From Stenurella melanura (Eukaryota; Arthropoda; Insecta; Coleoptera; Cerambycidae), in contig OY757311.1 of NCBI GenBank assembly GCA_963583905.1, positions 150,907,686 through 150,971,685 of the forward strand: a stretch of DNA of 64,000 nt. Direction: 5' to 3'. A program made the translations under genes and the position numbers. This document shows positions 44,490 through 56,790 of the stretch, in pieces; positions within the stretch are counted from its first letter, which is position 1, and the number at the start of each line of letters is the position of its first letter. The notes below the pieces were generated by a model. It searched no databases and was not told the DNA's origin. It saw only the letters and a list, made by a program, of their open reading frames with translations.

Positions 44490-45582
44490 ATTTTCACGAA
44501 ACTTTCTGGATTTTGTTCATATTGATGTCAAACTCCACAAATGTGCCTCTATTGCCCCGCAATTTTTTTAAACAATGATTTTGTTGTTAATTTGTTGACT
44601 ACGAAAATTTAAAAAACAAATTTTTAGACAACTTGTCGAAAAATAACAACTTTTTACTCTTGTAAAATTTTCGAAAAAATGCTCATTTTCCGAGATATGG
44701 CGGTTCGAATTTTTCCCAAAAATGAGGAAGGGGAATAAAAAGTGACGAGAAAAAATCCACAAAAATCCTGGTGAATGTACTATTAAAATGCAAGACTATT
44801 TTTCCTTTATGACTTTTTCCTAAAATGCTTTCTGTCCAGGTTTTCCCGGAAAAACATGAAAAAAATGGCTCTTATCGAAAAATGGAAAATCTCCTAAACT
44901 GTAAAATTTAAAAATCTGGAAAAATTCAGACGTTTAGGTTATGACATTCTTTAAAATTTTGGTCCCCTTGTAATTTTTTTGTAACGTGCATATTTTCCGA
45001 GTTTTCAACAGTTTTTCACAACGAAAAGCACATTTTTGATCATGAAAAACTGTTGAAAACTCGGAAAATATGCACGTTCCAAATAAATTATAAGAGACCA
45101 AAATTTTAAAGAATATCTTAGCCTATACGTCTGATTTTTCAGATTTTTAAATTTCACAGTTTACGAGATTTTCCATTTTCCAATAAGGGCCATTTTTTTC
45201 ATGTATCTCCGGAAAAACTTGGACAGAATGCACGTTAAGGAAAAAGTCAGAGAGGAAAAAAATTCTTGCATTTTAATAATACATTTACTAGAATTTTTGT
45301 GGATTTTTTCTCTCACTTTATATTTCCCCTCCTCCTTTTTTGGAAAAATTCGATCCGCCGTATCTCGGAAAATACACATTTTTCCGAAAATTTCATAAGA
45401 ATAAAAAGTTGCTATTTTTCGTTAAATTATCTAAAAACACATTTTGTTTTTTAAATTTACCTAAATTTTGGTAATTAACAAATGAACAACAAAATCATTG
45501 TTTAAAAAATTGCAGAATTTTTATTATGGAGCTTGATCTAGACATCAATACGAACAGAATCTAGAAAGTTTCGTGAAAATCC
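44490..45582. repeat. 1.1-kb foldback palindrome
   Basis: The arms (about 44490-45020 and 45043-45582) are complementary along their whole length. GGATTTTCACGAAACTTTCT at the start mirrors AGAAAGTTTCGTGAAAATCC at the end. AACAATGATTTTGTTGTTAA mirrors AACAACAAAATCATTG. GTGCATATTTTCCGAGTTTT, then CAACAGTTTTTCA, mirrors the text at 45043-45078. The loop is about 22 bp (CAACGAAAAGCACATTTTTGATC region). Frames on both strands are mirror artefacts. Confidence 0.92.
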
Positions 45583-47159
45583 ATTCATTCGGTAAACTTT
45601 CTCAAGTTTAGGTCGAGTTTCGTCTAATTAGCCTACACAACATACTTTACATAAGAGTAATATTTTATCTGTTATATAGGAAATACATTATATTTATTAT
45701 TTAATAAAGTGAAAAAAACGAAGTTAGAAATAAAGCATACCCTGGTCTCCCCTTATATTAGCTCGCTTGGCACCTTTGAGTTTTTTATGTGCCGTATAGG
45801 TAAAGAGTGAACTTTATATGAGAACAAAAGTTCAAAAGTTCTGAAAATAATTTTTGGCATTAGCCAGTCGGAAGTTCGGTGTCGTGTGATCGGTCGGACG
45901 ATTAGTCTGCCGCTCGAAAGTGTGTTGGAAGTGGCATTATTAAAATTACTTCCACGTACTGAAGTGCAGCTATAGTATCAAGATGTTTCCGTTTAAGGAG
46001 ACTTGAATGGGAAATCTGGACGTGGAAGTAGTGATTCCTTTTATAGTAAATGTTTATAATAAATAATTTCTTTGGTGATATTCATGTTTCACATTTCATT
46101 AGTTTCAATAGTTATGAAAAAATAATAGTCCTCATTACCGAATTAGAAAGAAATAATAAAAAATAAAGATCAGAAATGGGCAAATTTTCAACGCATTTCT
46201 ATATCGATTTGATAAAATGGCTGTGCTAAGATAATGTTATGTATTACATCCCCTACGAAGTGGAGACTGTTACGCCCATGACTACTACTACCTGAAATTA
46301 AGTAGAAATGGTTAGGGAACCAGTAATACACGCCATTTCTTCTGGAAGCCTGTAGATGGCTCTAGAGTTGGCAAGATTAATGGCGGGAATGAAGTGGCGG
46401 GAATGAAGTGGAAAAGTGACAATTGTGACAAGTGAGAGGTTAGAAATCCATTGTAAAGGTTATAGTGCATTTTAGTAGATAATAAAAATCTTGTGTAGTT
46501 TGCAGTAAATTATTAAAAGCGGAAAACAAAGTTGATAGGAGGTGACATAATAATTTTTTATCACGCTGGTAAAAAACGGACATGATACCGCATTGTCCGG
46601 TATGGTCTGATATTTTTGACCTTGATGAAGTTGCTATTTGTAAAAAATTAAGAAATTAATCAAAGAATGACTTTCTTCATACTATCTACCTTCATAATTA
46701 TCTAATAATGATAAATAAATCGATAGGTATTGTATTATCCACTTAAATATTCGAAAAGTTGTAAAATATTTTAATTACCTCAGTTATTCTGGCAGTAGCT
46801 TAAAAGTTTTCAAATACAACATAAATATTTTTAGGTATGCATAAATATTTCAATAAATTAAGATGTAACACAGAGAGTTCACGTTGAAGTGGCATTTTTT
46901 GCCTATACGATCACTCAATATCATTTCCGGTTTTCACGGAAGTGAAGTCAACTTAATTAATTATATTTTGAACAAAAAAAAAGGTCTAATTAAATACAAC
47001 ACTGTGTATGTGTCTATAGATTTGGATAGAAGGTAAAAAAACATTTTGATCAAAACCTCAAAACCACCTTACACATATACCTACATATATTTATTACGAA
47101 TAGTGTCTAAGATATTCGCGCATGCGGCAGTAACGCATATTTATCGTCAAAGCATAACG
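45583..47159. other. No gene identified
   Basis: A GC-richer patch at 45850-46030 (GATCGGTCGGACGATTAG) shares TTTCCGTTTAAGGAGACTTG-like text with the complement of about 61335-61365. A 16-bp doublet GGCGGGAATGAAGT sits at 46381-46410. TGTTATGTATTACATCCCC at 46235 with a later AATAAA looks vaguely LTR-like but has no partner. Confidence 0.35.
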
Positions 47160-47578
47160 GATGATAAGTTTTTGTTTATATCGCATTGGCATTGGGTTTA
47201 TTTATGTCTTTATTAAATTTTAAACAAGAACTGGAGATCAAAATTGAAAAGATATTAAACATAATATATAGGTAAGTAATAAACATAATATATAGGTGAT
47301 GAAATGGAAAAACTGCCCAAAATAGAAACCGATTGTTTCAAGGAAACGACATATAGGGTGAGCAAATTATCCCTTCGGATCTCTTTTCTCATAAAAAGCA
47401 AAAAAAATTGTTAATGCGAGATAGGGCCTTTCCCAGCAACTCCACCGTAGATGGATATTTACTTGTGGAGCGGTTAATAAATAAAAAAAGAAAGGAAAAA
47501 ACGGTGGAAAAAATACAAAAGTGATATAAAAAAATAAAAGCTGCCAGATTCAGAGACACAAGAAGCAGAAAAATGAGG
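47160..47578 (+). mobile_element. CAAT-tailed family, copy C (3'-truncated)
   Basis: GATAAGTTTTTGTTTATATC, GAGATCAAAATTGAAAAGATATT, GAAACCGATTGTTTCAAGGA, GCGAGATAGGGCC and TGTGGAGCGGTTAATAAAT follow the same order as 30841-31236. The copy stops at AGAAGCAGAAAAATGAGGAC and is joined to the repeat at 47583; the CAAT tail is missing. Confidence 0.75.
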
Positions 47579-47582
47579 ACAT

Positions 47583-47770
47583 GGAAACATTTGCGCAAGC
47601 CTTCCATATTTGGCATTGTTATTTAGCATTAAATTTTTGCTGGCGGATGACCACTGTATATTTTTTGGACCAAAAGTTATCAGGTTTTCTTTTGAAAATA
47701 GTGATAACTATATTCCGATTATTATACTCAATGTTCTGTGTAAATTCTTTTACCGATTTTTTTTAACTTG
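47583..47770 (+). repeat. Second copy of the 10430-10735 repeat
   Basis: TTTGCGCAAGCCTTCCATAT, then AAATTTTTGCTGGCGGATGA, then CCAAAAGTTATCAGGTTTTC, then TCTGTGTAAATTCTTTTACC parallels 10490-10720. Confidence 0.75.
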
Positions 47771-47875
47771 TTTTTCTGTACTCTACGCCTTCCTCTTGAC
47801 ATACAATTCATATGTGGCAGCAATGCGCATTTGCCGGGCGCCCACTGTACACCTCCACTTTTTCTTTATTTTTCA

Positions 47876-47990
47876 GAATAAAAATTTGAAATTAGGGTAC
47901 AGGATATGTAACACAAAAATACATTTTTCAAGACGACCAGAACCAAAATGCATTTTTGATTTAACCGGAAGTACTACTAACACTATTGTT
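47876..47990 (-). repeat. Inverted copy of the 48705-48840 element end
   Basis: AAATTTGAAATTAGGGTACAGG and TTTAACCGGAAGTACTACTAA match, complemented, the text at 48735-48830. The two copies bracket the GACGGAC-family repeat at 48237-48690. Confidence 0.7.
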
Positions 47991-48236
47991 CTAAATAACA
48001 ATCCATAATGTTATGATCATATTTGGCAGAGATTTGAAATACATTTTCAATTTTTTTTTAAATCAAAATCTAATCAGAAATGACCTAAAATACTATGCTT
48101 GTTGTTAATTATTGAAAAAATGATAAATCTTCATTGTGTCATCTCCAACTTTAAACTGTAGTTTCACTCATTGATGAATTAATTTTAAATGTTAAAATTG
48201 CGTTGGAAGGCTAATTCAATTAATATTATACATTAA

Positions 48237-48690
48237 ACAAGCTAACCGTTATACTCTTCGCCGATTTACTGCACTTTTTATATAATTGTTGCACATTCTA
48301 TAGGATACTCTTAGCAGTTTTTTTGTAAATAATATTAGTTTTAGACATTTTTAGCTTAATTACAAAACATAAAAAAAATTATGCAAAAAATTTTTTTTCA
48401 TTTCAAAAAATTTATAACTTTTTTATTTATCGATCGATTTTGCTCAAAAACAATAGGGTTCTTCCTCTAGCTAACACTAACTTACAGTCCAAATTTCAAT
48501 AGCACTTTTCGTTCTTATGTTATCATGCTTACAAGAAACGTGACGGACGGACGTACAGACAGACGGACGGATGAACATTTCGAATTCGATCACCAACACA
48601 GTGATATGAAATTTTTATCTCTACGAGCAATATTACCGATTTTAGAAATGTGCCGATCGAATGCAATATACTCTTCGTTTTGTATTTGCA
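48237..48690 (+). repeat. GACGGAC-family dispersed repeat, most complete copy
   Basis: Contains the segments seen piecemeal at 25012, 26330 and 33641: TACTCTTCGCCGATTTACTG, CTTCCTCTAGCTAACACTAA, ACAAGAAACGTGACGGACGG, a GACAGACGGACGG tract, ATTCGATCACCAACACAG and TACTCTTCGTTTTGTATTTG. The ends TACTCTTCGCCGA (48251) and TACTCTTCGTTTT (48670) are similar. Confidence 0.8.
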
Positions 48691-48704
48691 AAAAGTATAA
48701 AAAT

Positions 48705-48840
48705 ATAGAGGGTGGTCGTTAAAATAAAAACTTAGTAGTACTTCCGGTTGAACCGGAAGTATTTTTTCGGTCTGGTTATATTAAAAGGTCATACCAAATA
48801 TCCTGTAACCTAATTTCAAATTTTTACATTGTGTATTCAA
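48705..48840 (+). repeat. Transposon end with GGGTGGTCGTTAAAAT and CCGGAAGT palindrome
   Basis: AGAGGGTGGTCGTTAAAATA is followed by TACTTCCGGTTGAACCGGAA, a perfect short palindrome (ACTTCCGGTTgAACCGGAAGT). Inverted partner at 47876-47990. Confidence 0.65.
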
Positions 48841-49369
48841 ACTTCTCACGTATATCTAATAAAACCCAGATTATTTTACATAATATTACTTATCGCGACT
48901 GGGCTCGATACGTTATTCCGCTTGGAGCATAATACCAACCAGTTCTATAATTAGTTGGAAAATAACAATTTAAATGCAAAAATACAGCTTTGTGTAACAA
49001 TTAACCCATATGAAAGTCGCTTTTATAATGGGTTGTTTAGTCTGATGGTGATATTTTTAAAATTTAAAAGCATTTATTATAATTAAAATTAATTGATGAT
49101 GCTGGTTATCGTTAATATACTACATGTGTATGTCTTTGTTCTATTTTAGAAATTAAAATGTAAAATGTCCACAATACTAATTATGATATTAATAATGTAT
49201 TTTATCAGTATTCTGAGTTAGAAACTCGCACTAAACCGACAGTGAGGTTAATGACGATTCATCCAAATATTCTGGCAGTAATATATAGCTATTCTCTATC
49301 ACAGTAGAGTAAAACATTACTCTAATAGGTATTTATATTATTTCCATAAACTTATCAACTAGCACGTTG
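48841..49369. other. No gene seen
   Basis: AT-rich DNA with no recognised motif. Confidence 0.4.
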
Positions 49370-50308
49370 GACTAACCCCGTGTAAGACGCTCTCGAAAAA
49401 AAGCGCTAAAAAAGCGGTAAAAACCAGGTTACACTCGATCAAATTTACACCATCGGTACAACAAAAAATTGTGCGCGAAGTGAAACGCCATAAGTAATGG
49501 AAAAACAAAGTTCATATGGAATTAATAATTACGCATACACTTTTTTAAATAGTATCAAATAAAGCAAGTGGAAATGCCTATACCTATGCCAGGACGACCG
49601 AGCTCCCTTTCTCGAGTGATTTAGTCCGATAAAATAAACATCTGGCAATATAATACACCATCAGTGAAGGGCAACGGGCTGGTTTTTAACGAGTGAAAGT
49701 AGTAACGTAAGCGAAGCTTGGAAAGATAAGTTTTATTTTTACATATTTTTAAGTTATATTTATTGGTTCAATAATCCGTGTCACACGGTCCATATACTTA
49801 TTTACGAATACAGGGATGCCTCTCACGTTAGAGGAGTCGGCATCTGCTTGATATGCAGAGCGTCTCAAATGAAATAGAAAAAAATATTCAGAATAGGAAA
49901 ACGAAAATTACTGAATATTAGTACTGAATTACGAAAAAAACTGATTACTTCAAAAACAAACGGGGTGTACAAAATATTCTCTCGGGCCTCTTTCTCATAA
50001 CCCGCTGAAAAAAGCTCTTTTTACCGCGAGACAGGGCCCTCCCCCTGCACTTCCACCGTAAATGGACATTTACCTGTGAAACGGTTAATATAAATAAAAG
50101 CTCACTGCGGCGAGCTAAAACGCGGATTTCTAGGAAACATGGAACAATATATCTATGGACGGAAGCGGACAGGAGACGGTGCACACTGCTAGATTCACAA
50201 ACAGAAAACTTAGAAGAACGAACCTCCAGACTGGATGCACGGAATCGGCAGCAGTGCTCACCTTACACTGGCAAATCAAACAATCAATCAATCAATCAAT
50301 CAATAAAA
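49370..50308 (+). mobile_element. CAAT-tailed family, copy D
   Basis: Starts CCCCGTGTAAGACGCTCTCG (like 17858 in copy A). It continues through GACGACCGAGC (like 30470 in B), CTCGGGCCTCTTTCTCATAA, CCGCGAGACAGGGCCC, TGAAACGGTTAATA and ATGCACGGAATCGGCAGCA. It ends in CAAATCAAACAATCAATCAATCA up to about 50308. It is the most compact copy, about 0.94 kb. Confidence 0.75.
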
Positions 50309-51164
50309 TTATCAACTAATAGAATACTTGCAAATATATTTTGTCTACTTTCATCATACAGGATTTAAATTATATTTATTTTTACTCAACAAGTAATAGC
50401 AATTTAAGCTTCATAAATTATTAACCGTACCCTCAAGCTTGTATGATTTTCTAATTATTCTAAAGTCCTTTCCGGCATTCACAGCCGATACTTTACAGGC
50501 GCCTCTCGTGATTATTTGATATACTCCAGAGGGCCAAAACTATCAAAGAGTACATCCTCCCTATCACTGGATAGGGAGGATGTACTATAAATAATATTGT
50601 TAGTTTGATAATTACAATGTGGAAAATTAGTTACACTATTGGCAGAACAAAATGTATAACTTGGATATGTCAAATTAAGAAATAGTGGAAAACTAACCTC
50701 AGTTAATATACTTATTTATTAGGAAATAGCAGGGGAATTTTCCCGAGCCCAGATTTTTAGAGAGGCCCGTGCCTCAGGCCCGAAAGCAAATTTATACGAA
50801 ACAGCAGTTTCTTTGAATCAATGTACATACTGTGCAAAATGATTTATTTAAAAAATTGACAAAGAACATGAACAATTTTTGTACTTCCTTCACACAAATT
50901 GTAGAAACTAGGTAAATCTGTTCAGACATTTGTTGCACTAGTTAAAGAAAGAGAGAATACAATATTTTTATGCAACCTTAATCCCACACTGCAATGAATT
51001 CAATTTATAGAATTCTAAAATTGTACAAACATTTTATATAATGTTAATGCATAATCTGTACGAGATCATTACTTCAAAAATACCTATATTACTTTTTTAA
51101 CACCAATTTAGGCTGTAATTTTTTACAAATGGGACAAAACAGTTAGGCACATCACTATTTCTCT
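50309..51164. other. No gene; contains a perfect hairpin
   Basis: AT-rich DNA apart from the 17-bp hairpin at 50549-50586, listed separately. Confidence 0.4.
50549..50586. repeat. Perfect 17-bp hairpin with ACTG loop
   Basis: AGTACATCCTCCCTATC (50549-50565), loop ACTG, GATAGGGAGGATGTACT (50570-50586). All 17 pairs match. Flanks are not complementary. Confidence 0.9.
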
Positions 51165-51830
51165 ATGTACTTTATATCTAGGAGGAACTGATCTTCCCAT
51201 CTCATACTAGTACTAAGAGAGCATGCACGTGTTAAATTAAAAAATATACATGTTTGAGTCCCGTTAGAGAAAAATGTTATTATTTAAGCCGCTACTCCAC
51301 ATAGCCTTCCTCTCTGCATTTTCTAGGAGCATCTAGCGATACCAGCTCATACTGGTACCAAGAGAGGATCTATCCATGCGCCAAACTTAATAAAAAAAAA
51401 AATTATTTATACCCTACCCCACGGCCTCCCTGCCTATATTTTTAAGGAGGAACTACTTAGTCATATGGTCGAATAATGGTACCAAGGGAGTGTTAAATGT
51501 GTTAAATTTCATTAAACTCGTTATACCTAGCCACTCAGCCACTTGAGAAAACTAAATATTTTCCACTATTTTCTTAATTATTAAAGCTTCAGTCCCTCAT
51601 ATTTGATCTGGGACCTGTTTTTACCTGAAGGTGTCACCGACCTGAGTACGTATGTAAAATTTAAGCAAAACAGATCCAATGGTTTAGGCTTTAGAATTCT
51701 AGATGCAATCACAGATGGCAGACGACACACCGACAAATTAAAAAAACTGCTCTTATTGGATTCAAGGGATTCGCAAAGGTGTAAATTCATCAGTAAGTCA
51801 AAATTGAAATACTTTCACTATACCTATAGG
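51165..51830 (+). repeat. Degenerate tandem repeat, ~140-160-bp unit
   Basis: Three related units near 51178, 51325 and 51450 share TAGGAGGAACT or TAGGAGCAT-like text, then CTCATACTGGTACCAAGAGAG-like text, a GTGTTAAATT phrase, and a CC.CA.CCTCCCTGCCT stretch. The following 51600-51830 part (CTGGGACCTGTTTTTACC, AAATTTAAGCAAAACAGATCC) looks like another module of the same element. Confidence 0.6.
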
Positions 51831-54800
51831 TAGGTAGGTACTTTATATGGGAAAAGAAAAATAGGTAAATCACTTTAGAGATACCTATTCATTCCTGATT
51901 CCATACTTACTTAATTATCATCAGTATCTCTAATTCCTAACGTAGGTATGTGTTAGATAGGCACATAGGTAAATGGATATTTATTTATAATCAAAAACAT
52001 TTGATTAGGTATGTATACAAAAGTTCCTAAATTATCTCTATGTGAAAAGATTTTAACATAGCATATTTGCAATAGAATAAGTAAGCCCCTAACGGTATAT
52101 TTTTAGAAATGTTTTTGTAACAGCGTATCTAATCTAAACATACTCAGTTTCTAAGCCTCGTCATGGCATGTTATGCCACTATCCGACGGTAAACGCTGAG
52201 ATCGTGAGACCGTTAGTCATAATAGACATTCACACTACAGGCATAATGGGGTACTTGTTGGAATCTAAGAAAACATATGACGCTACATTTTGAAAAGAAT
52301 CTCAAATTATGTAAACTTTACATTACTAATTGGTATACGTTATGGTAAATCGGAAACTTCGGCAAAGGTGGTGAAAGTAGATTTAAAATAAATCTAATTC
52401 AGCATGTACATTTTGGAACTCTTGTACGCAGGAGTAGATTAGAATTAGAAACCAATAAGTACAATTAAAAATGACATTGGTAATGATGAGGTAGATAAAT
52501 TTCTCACTGGATATGCCTATTGCGGTGAAAGAAAAAAGTGGTTTTACTTTAGAACTAGGTAGGTGTTAAGACTAATTGGAAATGTATTGTTGACAGATAC
52601 CTACATCTGACATCAAACTCAAAAATAACTGCTAGTTCTAGCAACACCTGTTTACATCTTAAAAAAAGTAGGCTTTTGGATAAAAATATGTAGTAGGTTA
52701 GGGAATAGGTTGATTCTACAGGAACTGCATTGAACTCATGTTAAGTAACATGACCCCATAGATATTCTATCTATTGTAGGCAGTGTACATAAACTTTCTC
52801 CGATTGTTTAGTTTCGTAAAAATATACGCGGATAAATAGAGCGCGGTCGACCAAACCAAGTTATTACCTAACGATGAAGTGGCACAAAATAGCTGGCAAA
52901 CGAACACAATAAATTACGAAATACTTAATTTCAGTGCTTTTGCGCATAATAAACACATTTAGCGAATACGATGCCCGATTCAGCAAAAAACCTCGTCAGC
53001 CATACCATACATCCAGTTGTATCAACTCGCAATATGATAAAATAATCTGCAAATAAACGCGGAGCAAGCGAAAAAAGCCTCAATGTTCCCCTATTGAAGA
53101 ACGTGTGCCAATTGAACTAATCAAAAGCTTGCCTACTTACTCACAAAATGGATTCTGCGTGTTGTTTTCCATTAGTTAGAGAATAATTATTCAACCAGTA
53201 TGCAAAAATACACGTCCCAAATTTCGTTCGGTAAGAAAAAATCGCGGCGTCGTCTGGACTGTATATTTCTAACTTAGATTGTTACTAAATCCCATTACAA
53301 ACTAGTGAAACGCTCACAGTCTAGCTTAAATGTAAGAGAAATTCGACCCGACCACACCCGTCTGACAGGTTTGCGTGAAATGGACTCGTCCAGTATTAAC
53401 ACGGCCCCTTTCTGTAGTTTCCGTTCATGGCTGTCTAGATTTCCAACTGTGAGTGGTAAATTGTGTGGTAACTCACCTCGGTCCCGTCACAGGTCCTCCA
53501 AAAAATTGTTAAAGTAATCCAAATAGGGGTTCTGTCCGTCTGCACAACACAGTAAGTTGCATAAACACTATTTGAAGTAAACGCGAATAGGTTTTTTAAG
53601 TTTAGAGAGTCTAGGTAACTTACGCGAGACTGGTCCGTGTCTTTGCCCTGTAAAAAGACCCTCTTGGTAAAGATTAAAGCCCGCTTTGATTGGTGAGATC
53701 GCCAACCAGTAGGGTCTGTTTGTATGGGAATGACGTTGGGCGGGCTCTCAGAATTGCTGGCGTCATGGTGGGGATGCTAGAGGGGATATCGTTTGAAGAA
53801 TTGAGGATGAATTGCTCAGTGGCGCGCTCCCAGGTAGATCGCCATTAAGTTTTTGACTTCGTAATATATTCAAAATGGTCCGTTTTTGTTGTACTGAGTA
53901 GTACACATGTAGCTTGTTCTCTAGACATTGGTCGCGATGTTACTGATGAATATTTATACAGGGAGGGGTATGGTAGTAATGATGTAAAATTGTACAGAAA
54001 ATATTTTTTTAAAGTATTTTGCAGACCTGGAGAATTGTTTATAATTGTTCACTTGGCTATTGTATTTCATATCCCGTTATGCATGGATTGCATTAATAAG
54101 ATGGCGACGATGGCGTATACAGCAGAATTAGAATTTTCAAGTTACGAACTAGGTATAATACAGATGATTTATGACGCAAATATGTGAATTTGAAAACTTA
54201 AATATAAATGACGAAATGAAACCATTTACTGATACTACAGGGGCAACTTTACCAAAGATTAGAGAATTAACAAGATAGGACAGTCAGACTGAGAAGATGA
54301 AATAGACGAAGACAGTAGTTGTACTCCAATTTAAAGGGACGCGACATCCAGCGGAAACGGTTTCGGGATTTGTCGGGTACCCATGAAATGAATTTGACCA
54401 AGCTTACTAAAATACAGGTTGGCTCATTAGAATCGGCAAGTGCTATGTCACGTGTAGACCTCGATGACAACCGCGTGTGGCTGTTTCTTCTTCATTTTAT
54501 AGAAAAAAAGCTTCAAAATTATTCTGTCAATGAACAATTATATCCTAACTAAATAGATACCTAACATATGAACATAGGAATACTTCATGTGACATGTTAC
54601 GAAGTAACCTGTTTCTTTAGTAACCTTGGGTTCTGGCTGTCAGCAGAGTTCGCTCGTTCTATTAGGACAGTGTTGTCGATTTTTCACTATAGGTCTCTCT
54701 CTTTAATGTTCTCCGTCTGATTGTCACATTGTCACAACTGCGCGGTAACTCCAATTTAATTGTTGAGGTGAATGGCGCCATTGCTAAAAGATAAAAGGTT

Positions 54801-55639
54801 TTTCGCCGGCTGTCCTATCTAATATTGGACTTGCACTGAATAAGTCAATCGAGGTTTACACACTTCTTAGGCAACCCCTAAACAAACTTCGCTTCATGTC
54901 AAGTTTCTGTGTGATTCCATACGTGTATTTTTACTGAATGTCCCTGGTTTTTAAAATCTTAATGGTATGCTAAAAAAATCCATTATATAAAAGCTAATCC
55001 TCGTTTAAGAAAAGTTTACCTTCATCAGAGCAAGTATTCATATTTAAAAGTGTAATTCAGTTTTAAACAAGCATAGGCTCCACTATTAGTTAGGTAATAG
55101 ATAGGTGAAGATTAGTTCTATCAGTCAATGACAAACAGTTAATGTCTAATTTTAAAAACTTGTCTCGGTTTTTGTATGAAACATCTAATGAGTGGCTTTA
55201 TGTCTCTCTGATGAGCTCCAAAATAAGAGCGAAAAACGTTTCAAAGGCTAAGCATTTCCAGGAGATAGAATGATAGATAACCATTCCTTCATGAAAAGTG
55301 CAATTCATTAGAATGAAATATTTTTTAGGTATGAAAGTAAGGTATGAAAGTAAATTCAGTGTAGGGCTTTTCTGATCTCTAGCACAATCAGATGCTGGTT
55401 GTCAGTGAAGTACAAAGTTTTGTTTTCTGTAGATTTTAATTCTTTATTGAATAGATAGGTGACTGTGAATACTAGTGTTACAATGAGAATTGTCAAATAA
55501 AAAATAGATAAATTCATTTTAGAATTTTAATTGCTAGCATAACCAAAATTCAGGTTATCGAAGGAATGCAAAGATTCTACATCAATAATTTTACAAATAG
55601 TTTTTACTTTTAGTTCTCATAAATAATTTATTCTACTGT
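51831..55639. other. Long stretch without recognisable genes
   Basis: Rich in GTAGGTA-type microsatellite text (51827-52020, 52555-52700). A GC-richer zone lies at 53300-53860. It includes a CGAGGTGAGT (complement of about 53474-53483) that would be a good splice donor on the minus strand, so a 5' exon of an unknown gene on that strand is possible. Frames at 53305-53517, 53990-54187 and 54319-54552 show no known family. Confidence 0.3.
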
Positions 55640-56790
55640 TTCCGATATCCTATATATAAAGAATATGCATTTGTTTGCAGAAATATTTAATAAACCTGGA
55701 AAAGACAAAACTAAATCTGAAATTTACAAACCAGCTGGATTATTAACAACTCTATCTAAGCTCCTTGAAAGACTACTACAGTCTAGACTTACAAGAAAAC
55801 AACGTTGTACCCGGTTGTCAATTTGGACTCTGCCCAAACCACTCAACAACACAGTATTTCTGGATTTGATAATAGAAATCATACAATTGTTGTACTTTTA
55901 TGGACGTAACCCAAGCATTTAATAAAGTATGGTTAAATATTCAAGTTAATTAGTACAAATTGACCTGCATACCTCATCAATATCATTGCTCCATTGGTAA
56001 CAGAACTTTTTGTGTTAGAATAAACAATGCTTATTGGATAAAAAACAAGTGCAAGAAACATCAAAGGTTCAATTTTGGGCCCTAGAATGTAATATATTCG
56101 TTCATGACATACCCTGATATACCACCGACATCCACACTAGCTATGTTATGCAATATATAACACAAAATTCTGACATTCACATAGCTGAAAACAAACTCTT
56201 AAATATTTTATAATGGTTTATGGTTTATAAAATGGCAACTAGAGCTATAAATGCATCAAAATGTAAAGAAAAATACTCGCTCAAAAAGGTCATAAAACCG
56301 CATTTATAATACTCAATGGAGGAAGTAATATGGAATTCTGTGGACAGTGCGATTGAATACCTAGGAGTATACTAAGACAAACAACTAACATGGAGCTATT
56401 ATTACATTAACAAAAAAATGGATGTTACGTTCGGTTGTTGCCACTTCCCATCACTAACAGAAAATCTAAATTCAGAGGTAGTATGCGACACTACATAAAT
56501 TGATCTTAAGACCTTTGACAACTTATGACTGTATGATATGGGGGACTTTCAAAATACATATTAAAAAGGCGTGAATATTTCAAAACGAAAGTGTTTAAAA
56601 TTGCAGAAAATGCTCATTGGGTCATAAGAAACAATTATAAATCCATGTATCGAGACCTTGACGTACCACAAATTGAAGACTTCATAAAATCATGTGGAAA
56701 GGCATTTTCAACAACATAAACAACTCTGCCAATGCCAGAAATTAAAACAAATGGAAAAACTCGTACCGAACGACTACCATAAGATATCTT
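55640..56790 (+). pseudogene. Jockey-clade LINE reverse transcriptase, heavily decayed
   Basis: Translations across frames give a jockey-type RT in order. NKPGKDKTKSEIYKPAGLLTTLSKLLERLL (55695-55785, shown here in shortened sense) is the PGK..SYRPISLL..LSK..E block. CQFGL and NHSTTQ follow (about 55812-55850, Q-FGFR...HST), then DVTQAFNKVW (about 55900-55935). FNFGP lies in the place of GSILGP (about 56070), then FVHDIP (about 56101). YLGVY and DKQLTWSYYINKK (56358-56420) come next, then RPLTTYDCMIWG (about 56510), and finally RDLDVPQIEDFIK (about 56650). Frequent stops and shifts. The catalytic YADD box cannot be read. No 5' part or tail was recognised. Confidence 0.75.

Noticed and set aside
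44089..45454. Several overlapping frames on both strands
   Set aside because: They arise from the tandem array and the 1.1-kb palindrome; mirror-image frames on opposite strands are expected there.
46235..46560. Possible solo LTR starting TGTTATGTATTAC
   Set aside because: No clear CA-type end, no target duplication and no second copy seen in the window.
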